A DNA stretch of 64,000 bases from Pigmentiphaga litoralis. GTDB taxonomy: Bacteria; Pseudomonadota; Gammaproteobacteria; Burkholderiales; Burkholderiaceae_B. The notes beneath the pieces are model-generated. The model saw nothing but the letters and a program-made list of their open reading frames with translations. It was not told the origin of the DNA and did not search any database. This document shows, piece by piece, positions 8,386 to 17,391 of the stretch. The stretch spans positions 3,986,957-4,050,956 of the forward strand of contig NZ_BMXQ01000001.1 of assembly GCF_014651835.1 (NCBI RefSeq), written 5' to 3'. Each line of letters begins with the position of its first letter. Positions within the stretch are counted from its first letter, which is position 1. Made by a program: the position numbers and the translations under genes.

Positions 8386-9345
8386 ATGCCTTCTCTGCGC
8401 GATATTCCGGCCCCTGCCAAGATCAATCTGTTCCTGCACGTGACCGGCCGCCGCGCCGACGGTTATCACCTGCTGCAGACGGCATTCCGCTTCATCGACC
8501 TGCAGGACACGCTCCACATCGCCACGCGCGATGACGGCCGCATTGTTCGCATCAACGACATCCCTGGCGTCCCCGAAGACGACGACCTGGTCGTGCGCGC
8601 CGCGCGGTCCTTGCAGGCCGCCACGGGCTGCACCCTGGGCGCCGACATCGAATTGATCAAGCAGATCCCGATGGGCGGTGGGCTGGGTGGCGGATCCAGT
8701 GATGCCGCGTCCACTTTGCTCGCCTTGAACCGTTTGTGGAACTGCGGATTGACCCGCGAGCAGCTGATGGAACTGGCGCTGCCACTGGGCGCCGACGTTC
8801 CCGTGTTCGTGTTCGGCCGCAATGCGTTTGCCGAAGGCGTCGGCGAAAAGTTGAGTCCGCTGGACCTGCCGCCGCGCTGGTATGTGATCGTGCAACCCGA
8901 TGCCAGCGTGCCCACCCCGGAGATTTTTCGCGCCCCCGAGTTGACAAGGGATTCTGCTCCGGTCAGAATAGCGGACTTTTCTGGGAGCAATACTTCTTCC
9001 AGTTTGAAGAACGACCTCGAGCCGGTCGCATTTGCCAGGTTCCCTGAAGTGGCCCGTATCGCGGGCGTGGTGAACGAAGTTTTGGCAGATGGGATGCAGT
9101 CCAACGTGCTTGATCCCGGCCGCAAGGTCAGGATGTCCGGGTCGGGTGCATGTCTGTTCGTGGAATGCGACACGCCGGAACAGGCAAGCTGGGCGGTTGA
9201 CCAAATCGCCGGTAGAATGCGCCAGCGCAGCAGTGAGCGCAGTGGTACCGCAGTAGAAGAAAGCATGACCGATCTGCCATACGTGAGGATCAACCGTGTA
9301 TGTGCCGGCCTCGCTGTCCATCCCCTGCTAGAATGGGTGGCTTGA
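8386..9345 (+). CDS. ispE: 4-diphosphocytidyl-2-C-methyl-D-erythritol kinase
   Basis: This GHMP-family kinase phosphorylates CDP-methylerythritol in the MEP pathway of isoprenoid synthesis. The N-terminus (PAPAKINLFLHVTGRRADGYH) carries the catalytic Lys/substrate region. The ATP-binding glycine-rich loop is IPMGGGLGGGSSDAASTLLA, the catalytic Asp lies in LGADVPVFVFG, and the third GHMP motif is RMSGSGACLFVE. At 319 residues it is slightly longer than usual because of a polar insertion (QRSSERSGTAVEESM) before the C-terminal segment that normally ends ..GL.HPL (here GLAVHPLLEW). The start is ATG 8386. The gene lies between lolB and tRNA-Gln/prs, the usual betaproteobacterial neighbourhood. 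Confidence 0.95.
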   Translation: MPSLRDIPAPAKINLFLHVTGRRADGYHLLQTAFRFIDLQDTLHIATRDDGRIVRINDIPGVPEDDDLVVRAARSLQAATGCTLGADIELIKQIPMGGGLGGGSSDAASTLLALNRLWNCGLTREQLMELALPLGADVPVFVFGRNAFAEGVGEKLSPLDLPPRWYVIVQPDASVPTPEIFRAPELTRDSAPVRIADFSGSNTSSSLKNDLEPVAFARFPEVARIAGVVNEVLADGMQSNVLDPGRKVRMSGSGACLFVECDTPEQASWAVDQIAGRMRQRSSERSGTAVEESMTDLPYVRINRVCAGLAVHPLLEWVA

Positions 9346-9369
9346 ACAGATCGGTTCATGAAGTAAAAT
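9342..9369 (+). promoter_or_regulatory. Candidate sigma-70 promoter for tRNA-Gln/prs
   Basis: A TTGAAC (9342-9347) and TAAAAT (9364-9369) pair with 16-bp spacing lies at the end of ispE and in the gap before tRNA-Gln. Matches to consensus are 4/6 and 5/6. It is the best promoter-like pair ahead of the tRNA. Confidence 0.5.
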
Positions 9370-9489
9370 AGCAGTCGCGCTGATGAAAATTTGCCGGCCG
9401 CTACATGCGATGTTTGCCGACACAGCCGGGAAACGTACGCTGCAAGTTTTTACGGCCTTGATGAAGTTTGCTTGATCAGGGCCAAGTGT

Positions 9490-9566
9490 TGGGGAGTCGC
9501 CAAGTTGGTTAAGGCACCGGATTTTGATTCCGGCATGCGAAGGTTCGAATCCTTCTTCCCCAGCCA
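9490..9566 (+). tRNA. tRNA-Gln (UUG)
   Basis: A complete cloverleaf can be drawn. The acceptor stem is TGGGGAG with TTCCCCA, the D arm contains AGTTGGTTA, the anticodon stem CCGGA/TCCGG holds the loop TTTTGAT with anticodon TTG, and the T arm is GAAGG-TTCGAAT-CCTTC. The CCA end is encoded (9564-9566). A hairpin terminator follows 15 bases later. Confidence 0.97.
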
Positions 9567-9580
9567 CCGCTCTTGACCGA

Positions 9581-9634
9581 AAAGCTGTTGATGCCCCCGG
9601 ATCACTCCGTGGGTATCAACAGCTTTGTTGTTTT
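9581..9634 (+). terminator. Intrinsic terminator after tRNA-Gln
   Basis: A 12-bp perfect stem (AAAGCTGTTGAT, 9581-9592, with ATCAACAGCTTT, 9615-9626) is followed by GTTGTTTT. It lies between tRNA-Gln and prs, with only about 40 bases left for a separate prs promoter, so prs may partly depend on read-through. Confidence 0.75.
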
Positions 9635-9674
9635 GTCGATCGGCTCCTAGAGCCATAGCCACGGGCGATGCGTC

Positions 9675-10625
9675 ATGGCGCAAGAAAATTTCATGATTTT
9701 CACGGGGACGGCCAATCCCCGGCTGGCAGCAGACGTTGCCAGCCATCTTGGCATGCCGCTGGGCAAGATGAGCGTCGGTCGGTTCTCCGACGGCGAAGTC
9801 ATGGTGGAGATCAATGAAAACGTCCGCGGTAAAGACGTTTTCGTTCTGCAGCCCACCTGTGCCCCGACGAACGACAACCTCATGGAAATCATGGTGATGG
9901 TCGACGCCCTGCGTCGGGCGTCCGCGGGTCGTATCACGGCAGCAATCCCGTACTTCGGTTATGCCCGTCAAGACCGTCGTCCGCGCTCCGCGCGTGTCGC
10001 GATCTCGGCCAAGGTCGTCGCCAACATGCTGCAGGTCGTCGGTGTCGACCGCGTGTTGACGATGGACCTGCATGCCGACCAGATCCAGGGTTTCTTCGAT
10101 ATCCCGGTCGACAACATCTATGCCGCCCCGATCCTGCTGGGCGACATCTGGAAGCGCAATCTGGCCAACCTGATCGTCGTGTCCCCGGACGTCGGCGGGG
10201 TGGTGCGAGCCCGGGCGCTGGCCAAGCGGCTTGAAGCCGATCTGGCCATCATCGACAAACGTCGGCCCAAGGCCAACGTGTCGGAAGTCATGAACATCAT
10301 CGGCGACGTCGATGGTCGCACCTGCATCATCATGGACGACATGGTCGACACGGCGGGAACGCTGTGCAAGGCCGCCCAGGTGCTCAAGCAGCGTGGCGCC
10401 GTCGCCGTGTATGCGTATTGCACGCATGCCGTGCTGTCGGGCGGGGCCATTGGCCGCATCGCCGAATCCGATCTCGACGAACTCGTCGTGACCGACACGA
10501 TTCCGCCCAACGACGCTGCCCGCGCATGTGGCCGTATCCGCCACCTGTCGTGCGCGGCACTGATCGGCGAAACGATGCTGCGCATCTCGCGTGCTGACTC
10601 GGTCAGCTCGCTGTTCGTCGAGTAA
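9675..10625 (+). CDS. prs: Ribose-phosphate pyrophosphokinase
   Basis: PRPP synthetase makes 5-phosphoribosyl-1-pyrophosphate from ribose 5-phosphate and ATP for purine, pyrimidine, His, Trp and NAD synthesis. The 316-residue length is standard. Seen are the N-terminal [20 protein letters not shown], the flexible-loop region [14 protein letters not shown], the allosteric and metal site [18 protein letters not shown], and the PRPP-binding motif [18 protein letters not shown]. The start is ATG 9675 with only a weak ribosome-binding site. The order tRNA-Gln, prs, rplY, pth is conserved in many beta- and gammaproteobacteria. Confidence 0.97.
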   Translation: MAQENFMIFTGTANPRLAADVASHLGMPLGKMSVGRFSDGEVMVEINENVRGKDVFVLQPTCAPTNDNLMEIMVMVDALRRASAGRITAAIPYFGYARQDRRPRSARVAISAKVVANMLQVVGVDRVLTMDLHADQIQGFFDIPVDNIYAAPILLGDIWKRNLANLIVVSPDVGGVVRARALAKRLEADLAIIDKRRPKANVSEVMNIIGDVDGRTCIIMDDMVDTAGTLCKAAQVLKQRGAVAVYAYCTHAVLSGGAIGRIAESDLDELVVTDTIPPNDAARACGRIRHLSCAALIGETMLRISRADSVSSLFVE

Positions 10626-10721
10626 CGGCGCAGATCTGCAATAAAAAGAATTTTCCCGATCGCTTCTGGTGTTCAGAGGCGACGGGTAAACCGGCGGTGC
10701 TGGTCGCGGCATTGTCGGACG

Positions 10722-10768
10722 GGACGCGGTTGTCGCGTCCTGTGCGTCGCGTGCAGGCATGAGCCTGC
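10722..10768 (+). promoter_or_regulatory. Structured leader of rplY (two hairpins)
   Basis: Two perfect hairpins precede the rplY ribosome-binding site: GGACGCG/CGCGTCC (10722-10728 and 10734-10740, 5-base loop) and GCAGGC/GCCTGC (10753-10758 and 10763-10768, ATGA loop). They end 7 bases before the GGAG motif. Autogenous leaders are common for ribosomal proteins, so this is a candidate; it could also serve as an incomplete terminator after prs. Confidence 0.4.
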
Positions 10769-10786
10769 CGCCCTTTGGAGAAAACC

Positions 10787-11437
10787 ATGAAATTCAACGC
10801 CACACCGCGTAGCGAACAGGGAACGAGTGCGAGCCGCCGCCTGCGCATCGCCGGCCGCGTGCCCGCCATTGTTTATGGCGCGGACGCACAACCGCTGAAC
10901 ATCGAGCTGGATCACAACGAAGTCTTCCATGCCCTGCGCAAGGAAGAGTTCCACGCATCGATCCTCGACATGCAACTGGAAGGCAAGAGCAGCCAGGTTC
11001 TGCTGCGCGCCGTTCAGTGGCATCCGTACAAGCAGCAAGTCATGCACATCGACTTCCAGCGCGTCGCTGCTGGCAAGGCGCTGCACACCAAGGTTCCGTT
11101 CCACTTCATGAATCAGGAAACGTCTCCTGCCGTGAAGCTGAGCTCGGCCACGATCAGCCACGTGTTCACCGAAATCGAAGTGAACTGCCTGCCTGCCAAC
11201 CTGCCCCAGTTCATCGAAGTGGACTTGGGCCAGCTGGTTGCCGGTCAGTCGATTCACCTTTCGGAAATCAAGCCACCCAAGGGCGTGACGTTCTCGTCGC
11301 ACTCGGGTGACGATCCGGTGATCGTGACCGCACTGGTCGGTGGCGGCGCCGCCAACGTGATGACGCAAGACGAAGTGGCGGACGAGTCTGAGCTGCCCGA
11401 CGCTGGTGCTGCTGCTGGCGAAGAAGAAGCCAAGTAA
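10787..11437 (+). CDS. rplY: 50S ribosomal protein L25 (Ctc form)
   Basis: The 216-residue two-domain form of L25 binds 5S rRNA. The start is ATG 10787 (MKFNATPRSEQGTSASRRLR), with GGAGAA 6 bases upstream; a TTG 12 bases earlier overlaps that ribosome-binding site and is rejected. The N-terminal L25 beta-barrel covers about residues 1-92 (GRVPAIVYG, IELDHNEVFHALRKEEFH), and the C-terminal TL5/CTC domain follows (VPFHFMNQETSPAVKL, IEVDLGQLVAGQSIHLSE). The acidic Ala-rich tail (GAAAGEEEAK) is typical of this long form. It lies between prs and pth, a conserved order. General-stress regulation is known for Ctc in Bacillus but cannot be inferred here. Confidence 0.95.
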   Translation: MKFNATPRSEQGTSASRRLRIAGRVPAIVYGADAQPLNIELDHNEVFHALRKEEFHASILDMQLEGKSSQVLLRAVQWHPYKQQVMHIDFQRVAAGKALHTKVPFHFMNQETSPAVKLSSATISHVFTEIEVNCLPANLPQFIEVDLGQLVAGQSIHLSEIKPPKGVTFSSHSGDDPVIVTALVGGGAANVMTQDEVADESELPDAGAAAGEEEAK

Positions 11438-11491
11438 TCTGGCTTTGCCTGGGGTCCGGCCTGCCGGATCGATCGGCTTTAGCGTTTCATT

Positions 11492-11532
11492 AGCCCTGGT
11501 TGTGCCTTGCACACCAGGGCTTTTGATTTTTC
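11492..11532 (+). terminator. Intrinsic terminator after rplY
   Basis: The stem AGCCCTGGT (11492-11500) with ACCAGGGC(T) (11513-11521) encloses a 12-base loop and is followed by TTTTGATTTTT. It ends about 27 bases before the pth start. Confidence 0.85.
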
Positions 11533-11558
11533 AGCGTTTGCAAGATACCGTCTGAGTC

Positions 11559-12152
11559 ATGCCCGAACCTATCCGCCTGATCGTTGGCCTGGGAAACCCC
11601 GGCCCCGACTACGAACGTACCCGCCACAATGCCGGCTTCTGGCTCCTCGACCAGCTTGCCGATGACCTGCGCGCGCCCTTTGCCGCCGACAAGGCCTTCT
11701 TTGGCCATGTTGGCAAGGCCCGCCATGACGGCGCGGCTGTGCTGCTGCTCAAGCCCATGACCTACATGAACCGCTCCGGACAAAGCGTCAGTGCGCTGGC
11801 GCGGTTCTACAAGCTCGTGCCGGAACAGGTCCTGGTCGTCCATGACGAACTCGACCTGCTGCCCGGGCAGGCCAAGATCAAGCAGGGCGGCAGCCATGCC
11901 GGCCACAACGGCCTCAAGGACATCCAGTCCGCCCTGGGCTCGCCGCAGTTCTGGCGGTTGCGCCTTGGGATCGGGCACCCGCGTTCGCTGGGTCTGGCGC
12001 AGCAGGTGATTGATTTCGTGCTGCACCAGCCCCGGCGCGAAGAGCAGGACAAGATCGACGACACGCTGACGCGATCGCGCGCGGTGATCCCGGCGCTGTT
12101 GAAGGGTGAGTTCGAGCAGGCCATGCAGCAGCTGCACAGCGGCAATGCCTGA
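11559..12152 (+). CDS. pth: Peptidyl-tRNA hydrolase
   Basis: Pth releases tRNA from prematurely dropped peptidyl-tRNA. The 197-residue protein has all hallmarks: [21 protein letters not shown] with the catalytic His in [18 protein letters not shown] with the substrate-binding Asn, [11 protein letters not shown] with the catalytic Asp partner, and [12 protein letters not shown]. The start is ATG 11559. The 3' end overlaps the next gene by 8 bases, so the membrane protein downstream is probably translationally coupled. Confidence 0.97.
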   Translation: MPEPIRLIVGLGNPGPDYERTRHNAGFWLLDQLADDLRAPFAADKAFFGHVGKARHDGAAVLLLKPMTYMNRSGQSVSALARFYKLVPEQVLVVHDELDLLPGQAKIKQGGSHAGHNGLKDIQSALGSPQFWRLRLGIGHPRSLGLAQQVIDFVLHQPRREEQDKIDDTLTRSRAVIPALLKGEFEQAMQQLHSGNA

Positions 12153-12936
12153 TTCGGGCGGCCGGCCCCTCGATCTGAGCAGCCCGGCTCGCCTGCGCGC
12201 CACGCGCTTTTCCGAAGAATTCCTGGACTTGCTGCGCTTCGTGCGCCGCCCGCGACTGACGCCGCATCGGCCTCGCGCCGCACAGCCCGCATGGCGCGCG
12301 GAATGGCTGGGTGGCCTGTCGCCGAGCCGGCTGGCCTTCTGGCTGCTGCTGCTCTGGACCATCAACCTGCTGGTGCTGGGGCCGCTCGCCGTCTCGGTCG
12401 CCACCTTGTCAGGCACCGAACGCAAGCTGCCCGCGGGGGTGCTGTCGTGGTTCCTGGTGGTCGGCTGGGCGCCGGTGATCGAAGAACTGCTGTTTCGCCT
12501 CGGCATGCGCCGGCCGGCCCAGGCTGTGTGGCTGGCGCCCGTGCTGTTTGCAGGCTTGCTGCTGGGGCCGCGTCCCTTCGTGGTGGCCGGCGTAGTCATC
12601 GCCGCCAGTGGCATCGCGCTGATCCTGGCGTTGAAGAAGCACCGCTGGCGCTTCGGGCGGCTGCGGCGCTACAGCCGCCGCTTCCCCTTCATCTTCCATG
12701 GCCTGACGGCCCTGTTCGCCTGCCTGCACCTGGCCAACTATTCGCTGGGCGGCGCGTGGCTCGCGCTGCTGCCCTTGCTGGTACTGCCGCAATGGATCAC
12801 CGGCCTCGTCCTGGGCTGGATGCGGGTACGATTTGGCATCGGCGCGTCGATTGCCTTGCACGCGTCATTCAATGCCGGGCCCATGCTGCTGATCGTGGCG
12901 CTGCGGACCTGGGCGCCCGGCCTGCTGCAGGCCTGA
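12145..12936 (+). CDS. CPBP-family intramembrane protease-like membrane protein
   Basis: The 263-residue multi-pass membrane protein carries the three motifs of the CAAX-protease/bacteriocin-processing (CPBP, Abi) family: EELLFR (residues 113-118, catalytic Glu pair), FACLH (191-195) and HASFN (239-243). The basic N-terminal segment of about 50 residues ([15 protein letters not shown]) is cytoplasmic and precedes the first membrane helix at about 62-85. I chose ATG 12145, which lies inside the last codons of pth; an upstream in-frame start would overlap pth by a further 39 bases. Substrate and role are unknown. Family members process prenylated proteins or peptides or confer bacteriocin self-immunity. 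Confidence 0.82.
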   Translation: MPDSGGRPLDLSSPARLRATRFSEEFLDLLRFVRRPRLTPHRPRAAQPAWRAEWLGGLSPSRLAFWLLLLWTINLLVLGPLAVSVATLSGTERKLPAGVLSWFLVVGWAPVIEELLFRLGMRRPAQAVWLAPVLFAGLLLGPRPFVVAGVVIAASGIALILALKKHRWRFGRLRRYSRRFPFIFHGLTALFACLHLANYSLGGAWLALLPLLVLPQWITGLVLGWMRVRFGIGASIALHASFNAGPMLLIVALRTWAPGLLQA

Positions 12937-12949
12937 AACGGAGGTGGAT

Positions 12950-13735
12950 ATGGTGTTGTCGTTCGAAGGGATCGTGGTCGTGGTGTCCGGTGCCAGCAAG
13001 GGGATCGGCTATGCGTGTGCGCAAGCCTTTTCGGCGGCCGGGGCACGCGTGGTCGGCATCTCGCGCAGCCAGGCCAACCTGGCCGCCGCCCGCACGCAAT
13101 TGCAGGCCGCCGGGCAGGACATGGCCGTGTACGCCGCCGACATGACCGACCCCGCCGCCGCCGCTGCGGTGGTCGACGCCATCGAACGCGACGTCGGCCC
13201 CATCGGCGTGCTGGTCAACTCCGCCGGCGCCGCCCGCCGCAACGCCCCCGCCGAGCTGAGCCCCGACGCCTTCCGCCAGGCCATGGACGCCAAGTACTTC
13301 AGCTACATGCACCTGCTCGAACCCGTCGCCAAACGCATGGTGGCGCGCAAGACCGGCAGCATCGTCAACATCATCGGCCAGGGCGGCCGCAGCCCCAGCA
13401 TCATGCACATCGCCGGCGGCTCCGCCAACGCCGCGCTCATGCTGGCCACTGTCGGCTATGCCAAGGCCTACGCGCCGTTTGGCGTGCGGGTCAACGGCAT
13501 CAACCCGGGCCTGACGCATACGACCCGTGTGGATGAAGGGCTGGCCGTGCAGTCGCGGGCGCTGGGCCGCCCGGCAGAAGAGTTGCTGGCCGAGCAGGTC
13601 AAGGGCATTCCGATGGGGCGGATCGCGCAGCCGGAAGAGGTCGCGAATGTGGCGGTGTTTTTGGCGTCGAACATGGCGAGCTACGTGTCAGGCGCGATCA
13701 TACCGATGGATGGGTGCGAGTCGTCGGTGTTGTAG
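12950..13735 (+). CDS. SDR-fold protein lacking the catalytic Ser-Tyr-Lys triad
   Basis: The 261-residue protein has a short-chain dehydrogenase Rossmann fold: dinucleotide motif SGASKGIG (residues 13-20), NSAG (90-93), the loop GSIVNIIG, and the late VRVNGINPG and the VAVFLASNMASYVSG end region. The expected active site is altered. Where a classical SDR has Ser on the IVNISS strand this protein reads IIGQGG, and the YxxxK position is occupied by AGGSANAAL, with no Tyr or Lys. The start is ATG 12950, with GGAGG 5 bases upstream; a GTG at 12944 overlaps that site. It follows the CPBP gene by 13 bases. It may be a non-oxidoreductase or use another mechanism; I cannot name a substrate. Confidence 0.8.
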   Translation: MVLSFEGIVVVVSGASKGIGYACAQAFSAAGARVVGISRSQANLAAARTQLQAAGQDMAVYAADMTDPAAAAAVVDAIERDVGPIGVLVNSAGAARRNAPAELSPDAFRQAMDAKYFSYMHLLEPVAKRMVARKTGSIVNIIGQGGRSPSIMHIAGGSANAALMLATVGYAKAYAPFGVRVNGINPGLTHTTRVDEGLAVQSRALGRPAEELLAEQVKGIPMGRIAQPEEVANVAVFLASNMASYVSGAIIPMDGCESSVL

Positions 13736-13765
13736 CAGCGCTGTCATCGCCGCCGAAGGCCACGT

Positions 13766-13795
13766 TTGGCCCGGCCGCCCCAGGGACGATACAAT
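13766..13795 (+). promoter_or_regulatory. Candidate promoter for ychF
   Basis: TTGGCC (13766-13771) and TACAAT (13790-13795) with 18-bp spacing lie in the 249-bp gap before ychF. The -10 matches 5/6. The following bases down to the start at 13985 give a leader of about 180 bases. Confidence 0.45.
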
Positions 13796-13984
13796 CGCGG
13801 ATAGTCAGAATCCGGCCACGCCGGAATCTGCCGCGTTGATCCGTCTCCCCCAAGCGCCGCCGGCTTTCGGCGCCGCGCTTCAGTGTTCGGCACCGTTGGT
13901 ACCCGGTGCCCGCTGTCCGGCCCCATTTTGCACCTGGCCCCCGCTTGCGTTGGGCAGTGCCTTGATTACTTTAAGGAATTTCCC

Positions 13985-15076
13985 ATGGCGCTCCAATGCG
14001 GCATCGTCGGCCTGCCTAACGTCGGCAAGTCCACTCTCTTTAACGCACTGACCAAGGCGGGCATTGCCGCCGAAAACTATCCGTTCTGCACGATCGAGCC
14101 GAACGTCGGCGTGGTCGAAGTGCCGGATCCCCGTCTGGATGCGCTCGCCAAGATCGTCAATCCCGAACGCGTCGTGCACGCCACCGTGGAATTCGTCGAC
14201 ATCGCCGGTTTGGTCGCGGGCGCCAGCACGGGCGAAGGCCTGGGCAACCAGTTCCTGGCCCACATCCGCGAAACGAACGCCATCATCAACGTCGTTCGCT
14301 GCTTCGAAGACCCCAACGTCATCCACGTGGCCGGCAAGGTCGACCCGATTTCCGACATCGAAGTCATCGAAACCGAATTGGCCCTGGCCGACCTGCAGAC
14401 CGCCGAAAAAGCCTTGCACCGCTTCAACAAGCAGGCACGTTCGGGCGACAAGGACGCGGCCAAACTGGTCGCGCTGCTGGAACGCTGCATTGCCCAACTG
14501 AACGAAGCCAAGCCCGTGCGCGCGATGGGCCTGTCGGACGACGAGCTGCTGCTGATCCGCGAAATGTGCTTTATCACCGCCAAGCCGGCCATGTACGTCG
14601 GCAACGTGGCGGACGACGGCTTCACGAACAACCCGCTGCTGGACCGCCTGACCGAATACGCCACCAAGCAAGGCGCGCCCACGGTCGCGATCTGCGCGTC
14701 CATTGAAGCCGAACTGGGTGAGATGGAAGAAGCCGACCGCGCCGAGTTCCTGGCCGACATGGGCATGGAAGAACCCGGCCTGAACCGCCTGATCCGCGCT
14801 GCCTTCAAGCTGCTGGGCCTGCAGACCTATTTCACCGCCGGTGTGAAGGAAGTGCGCGCCTGGACCGTGCCGATCGGCGCCACCGGCCCGCAGGCGGCGG
14901 GTGTGATCCACACCGACTTTGAGCGTGGGTATATCCGTGCGCAGACGATTGCGTATGAGGATTTTGTTGCGCTGGGTGGTGAACAGAAGGCGAAGGAAGC
15001 GGGCAAGATGCGCGCGGAAGGGAAGGACTATGTCGTGCAGGATGGCGACGTGATGAACTTCTTGTTCAACGTTTGA
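13985..15076 (+). CDS. ychF: Redox-regulated P-loop ATPase YchF (OLA1 family)
   Basis: Universally conserved Obg-like ATPase that associates with ribosomes. The 363-residue protein starts at ATG 13985 ([20 protein letters not shown]), with AAGGAA 7 bases upstream; a longer in-frame extension is not conserved-looking. Seen are the P-loop GLPNVGKST, switch residues [12 protein letters not shown]3-like [10 protein letters not shown], a central coiled-coil region (residues about 120-200), and the C-terminal TGS domain ([16 protein letters not shown] segment, here [17 protein letters not shown], then [15 protein letters not shown]). The pth-ychF neighbourhood is conserved, here interrupted by the CPBP and SDR genes. 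Confidence 0.97.
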   Translation: MALQCGIVGLPNVGKSTLFNALTKAGIAAENYPFCTIEPNVGVVEVPDPRLDALAKIVNPERVVHATVEFVDIAGLVAGASTGEGLGNQFLAHIRETNAIINVVRCFEDPNVIHVAGKVDPISDIEVIETELALADLQTAEKALHRFNKQARSGDKDAAKLVALLERCIAQLNEAKPVRAMGLSDDELLLIREMCFITAKPAMYVGNVADDGFTNNPLLDRLTEYATKQGAPTVAICASIEAELGEMEEADRAEFLADMGMEEPGLNRLIRAAFKLLGLQTYFTAGVKEVRAWTVPIGATGPQAAGVIHTDFERGYIRAQTIAYEDFVALGGEQKAKEAGKMRAEGKDYVVQDGDVMNFLFNV

Positions 15077-15162
15077 CGGTTTCTATACGTGCGCAGGTTG
15101 ATTGACTGACTTGCCGCGTAGTCTGGCTGCGCTTTCTGGCAGTGCAGACCGAATGCAATGCG

Positions 15163-15229
15163 ACCCGCCACACTTGTCATTTTCGAATGACGTGCCCCTG
15201 AGAAGGCAGTGCAAAAGGCGGGTTTTTTT
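15163..15229 (+). terminator. Two-tier terminator after ychF
   Basis: The outer stem ACCCGCC (15163-15169) with GGCGGGT (15217-15223) is followed by seven T residues. Inside the loop sits a second perfect hairpin, GTCATT-TTCG-AATGAC (15176-15191), with a TTCG tetraloop. Confidence 0.65.
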
Positions 15230-15296
15230 CGTTTGCAGATTGCAGATCGCACGGGGTATCCGACACCCATTCGCATTGACGGAACGGTGCATCTCT

Positions 15297-16184
15297 CTAC
15301 CGCCGCATCTCCACCAACAAATCAAACAACAATTGCGCCACCGGGCTCAACGCCCGCCCGCGCCGGTGGATCAGCCCGATCTCGCGGCTGACATCCGGAT
15401 TCACCAAGGGCACGGTTGCCAACGTCGCATGCCCCTTCGGCGGCATGGCCAGTTGCGGCACGACGCCGATGCCCACTCCTGCTTCGACCAGACTCACCAG
15501 CGCCGGCACATGCTGCACTTCGCAGAACCATCTGGGCCGGTGCGGGCTGTTGGCCAGCGCCTGATCCACCAGAAAACGGTTGCCGCTGCCTTGCGCCAGG
15601 CTGATGAAGTCGTGGCCGGTCAGGTCGGCCCAGGACAGCTTGCGTTTGCGCGCCAGGGGATGGTCGCTGCGCAGCGCCACCACGAACGATTCCCGCAATA
15701 ACGAATGGAATTCGATATCGGCGTCGTGGGTGCCGATGTAGGTCAGTCCGAAGTCGGCTTCGCCGCGAGCGACGGCGGTCAGGATGACGGAAGACGATTC
15801 GTCGATGACACGGATGCGGATGCGCGGGTAGCGGGCGTGGTATTGGCGGATGACGTCGGGCAGGAAGTAGGCGACGGCGGAGGGCACGCAGGCGATGGTG
15901 ACTTCGCCTGAGATTTTTTCGGCGACGTCCTGCACGCCCAGCAAGGCTGTTTCGAGTTCGTTCAGCACGTTGCGCGCTTTGGGGACGAAGCCGCGGCCGA
16001 TGGTGGTGAGTTCGACGCGCCGCGTGGTGCGTTCGAAGAGTTTTACGCCCAGGGCGTCTTCCAGTTTATCCACGCGTCTGGACAGCGCGGATTGGGACAG
16101 GTGCATGGCGTCGGATGCGGCCCGAAAGCTTCCCAGGTCGGCCACGGCAAGGTAGGCCCGTAGATCTGCCAGATCGAAATTCAC
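15297..16184 (-). CDS. LysR-family regulator divergent from the Bug/Ldh operon
   Basis: The 295-residue protein is read from GTG 16184 (N-terminus FDLADLRAYLAVADLGSFRA), which gives a canonical LysR start. The open frame extends 37 codons further upstream without LysR character. The helix-turn-helix spans FRAASDAMHLSQSALSRRVD and the effector domain starts near GEVTIACVPSAVAYFLPDV. It is divergent from the five-gene cluster beginning at 16290 and probably controls it. The 105-bp gap contains several TTGCAC-like words, but no clean operator palindrome is obvious. Confidence 0.87.
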   Translation of the reverse strand: MNFDLADLRAYLAVADLGSFRAASDAMHLSQSALSRRVDKLEDALGVKLFERTTRRVELTTIGRGFVPKARNVLNELETALLGVQDVAEKISGEVTIACVPSAVAYFLPDVIRQYHARYPRIRIRVIDESSSVILTAVARGEADFGLTYIGTHDADIEFHSLLRESFVVALRSDHPLARKRKLSWADLTGHDFISLAQGSGNRFLVDQALANSPHRPRWFCEVQHVPALVSLVEAGVGIGVVPQLAMPPKGHATLATVPLVNPDVSREIGLIHRRGRALSPVAQLLFDLLVEMRR

Positions 16185-16289
16185 GCGTTTTGCACAAGAG
16201 TTGATCGAATCTTTGCACTTTACAGCATATTCGCGCGTCCCGAGAATGACTGCACAAACCGATTTGACCGGTGCTTTCTGGAGACGACA

Positions 16290-17300
16290 GTGCAAGTTTC
16301 ACCCGTGACGGCCCGCCGCGGCCGCGTTCCTTTCTGGTGTGCGGTGACCGCGATCGCCGCCGCGTCCATTACCGTATCCGCGCCGTCTGTTGCGCAGACG
16401 TGGCAGCCCGGCCGCCCGATCCGCCTGTTGGTGCCCTATGCGCCGGGGGGCAGTTCTGACGTGATCGCGCGCGCCATTGCGACGGAGATGGCGAAGGGTC
16501 TCGGCAAGGCCGTGGTGGTGGAGAACAAGGGCGGCGGGCAGGGGACGATCGCGACGCAGGAAGTGGCGCGGGCGCGGCCTGATGGCTACACCTTGCTGCT
16601 GGGCCACGTGGGCACGTTTGCCGTGAACCCGGCGATGATGCCGAACCTGGGCTACGACGTGAACAAGGACTTTGCGCCGATCACTTTGCTCGCGCGCTTG
16701 CCCATGGTGTTTGCCGCGGGGATGAATACGCCGGCGAACACACTGGCCGAATTCGTGACCCTGGCCAAGTCCAAGCCCGGCGCGCTCAACTACGGATCCG
16801 CAGGCAACGGCAGCGCGGGCCATCTGGCTTTCGAGATGTTGAAGACCGCGGCAGGGATCGACGTGACGCATGTGCCCTACAAGGGTACCGGCGCCCAGAT
16901 CGCCGATCTGTTGGCCGGGCATATCGATGCCGCGGCGGCGGGTACGCCGGGACTCTTGCCGCATGTGCAGGCGCAGAAGGTCCGCCTCCTTGCGGTGGGC
17001 TCGGCCAAGCGTTTGCCGGTGTTGCCCGACTTGCCCACCGTGGCTGAGCTTGGCTATCCGGGCTTTGAAAGTTCGCAGTGGTTCGGGATTCTTGCGCCGG
17101 CCAATACGCCGCCGGAAGTCATCACGCGCCTGAACGCCGAAGCGCTCAAGGCGCTGCGGTCCGACGCGGTCCAGCAGCGGCTGGAACATGACTCGAGCGA
17201 GACGATGGGTCAGGGCCCTGCCGAATTCGCCGCCTTTATCCGAACGGAAGGCGAGCGCTGGGCCAAGGTTGTCCATGCCGCGCGTCTGCAAGCCAATTGA
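16290..17300 (+). CDS. Bug-family (TctC-type) periplasmic solute receptor
   Basis: This extracytoplasmic receptor of the tripartite tricarboxylate transporter family binds carboxylated solutes. The start is GTG 16290 with GGAGA 7 bases upstream. A signal peptide (about residues 1-36, ending APSVAQ) precedes the family signature WQPGRPIRLLVPYAPGGSSD. Other Bug landmarks are DGYTLLLGHVGTFAVNP, LNYGSAGNGSAGHLAFEML, HVPYKGTGAQIADLLAG and LPDLPTVAELGYPGFE. The 336-residue length is typical. No tctA/tctB membrane genes are nearby, so it is an orphan receptor. It is the first gene of a cluster with an Ldh-type dehydrogenase, suggesting uptake of a hydroxy- or keto-acid, but the ligand is not readable. 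Confidence 0.9.
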   Translation: MQVSPVTARRGRVPFWCAVTAIAAASITVSAPSVAQTWQPGRPIRLLVPYAPGGSSDVIARAIATEMAKGLGKAVVVENKGGGQGTIATQEVARARPDGYTLLLGHVGTFAVNPAMMPNLGYDVNKDFAPITLLARLPMVFAAGMNTPANTLAEFVTLAKSKPGALNYGSAGNGSAGHLAFEMLKTAAGIDVTHVPYKGTGAQIADLLAGHIDAAAAGTPGLLPHVQAQKVRLLAVGSAKRLPVLPDLPTVAELGYPGFESSQWFGILAPANTPPEVITRLNAEALKALRSDAVQQRLEHDSSETMGQGPAEFAAFIRTEGERWAKVVHAARLQAN

Positions 17301-17391
17301 CGCTGCCGCGTCCATCCAGGGAGTTCGGTCTGGCAGCGACGCATGCCGACGCCGACGACGCCCTGTCACTTATCGATCATCAGGAAATGCC

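Noticed and set aside
16185..16289. LysR operator built from the repeated TTGCAC words
   Set aside because: The words are mostly in the same orientation and do not form a convincing T-N11-A palindrome.
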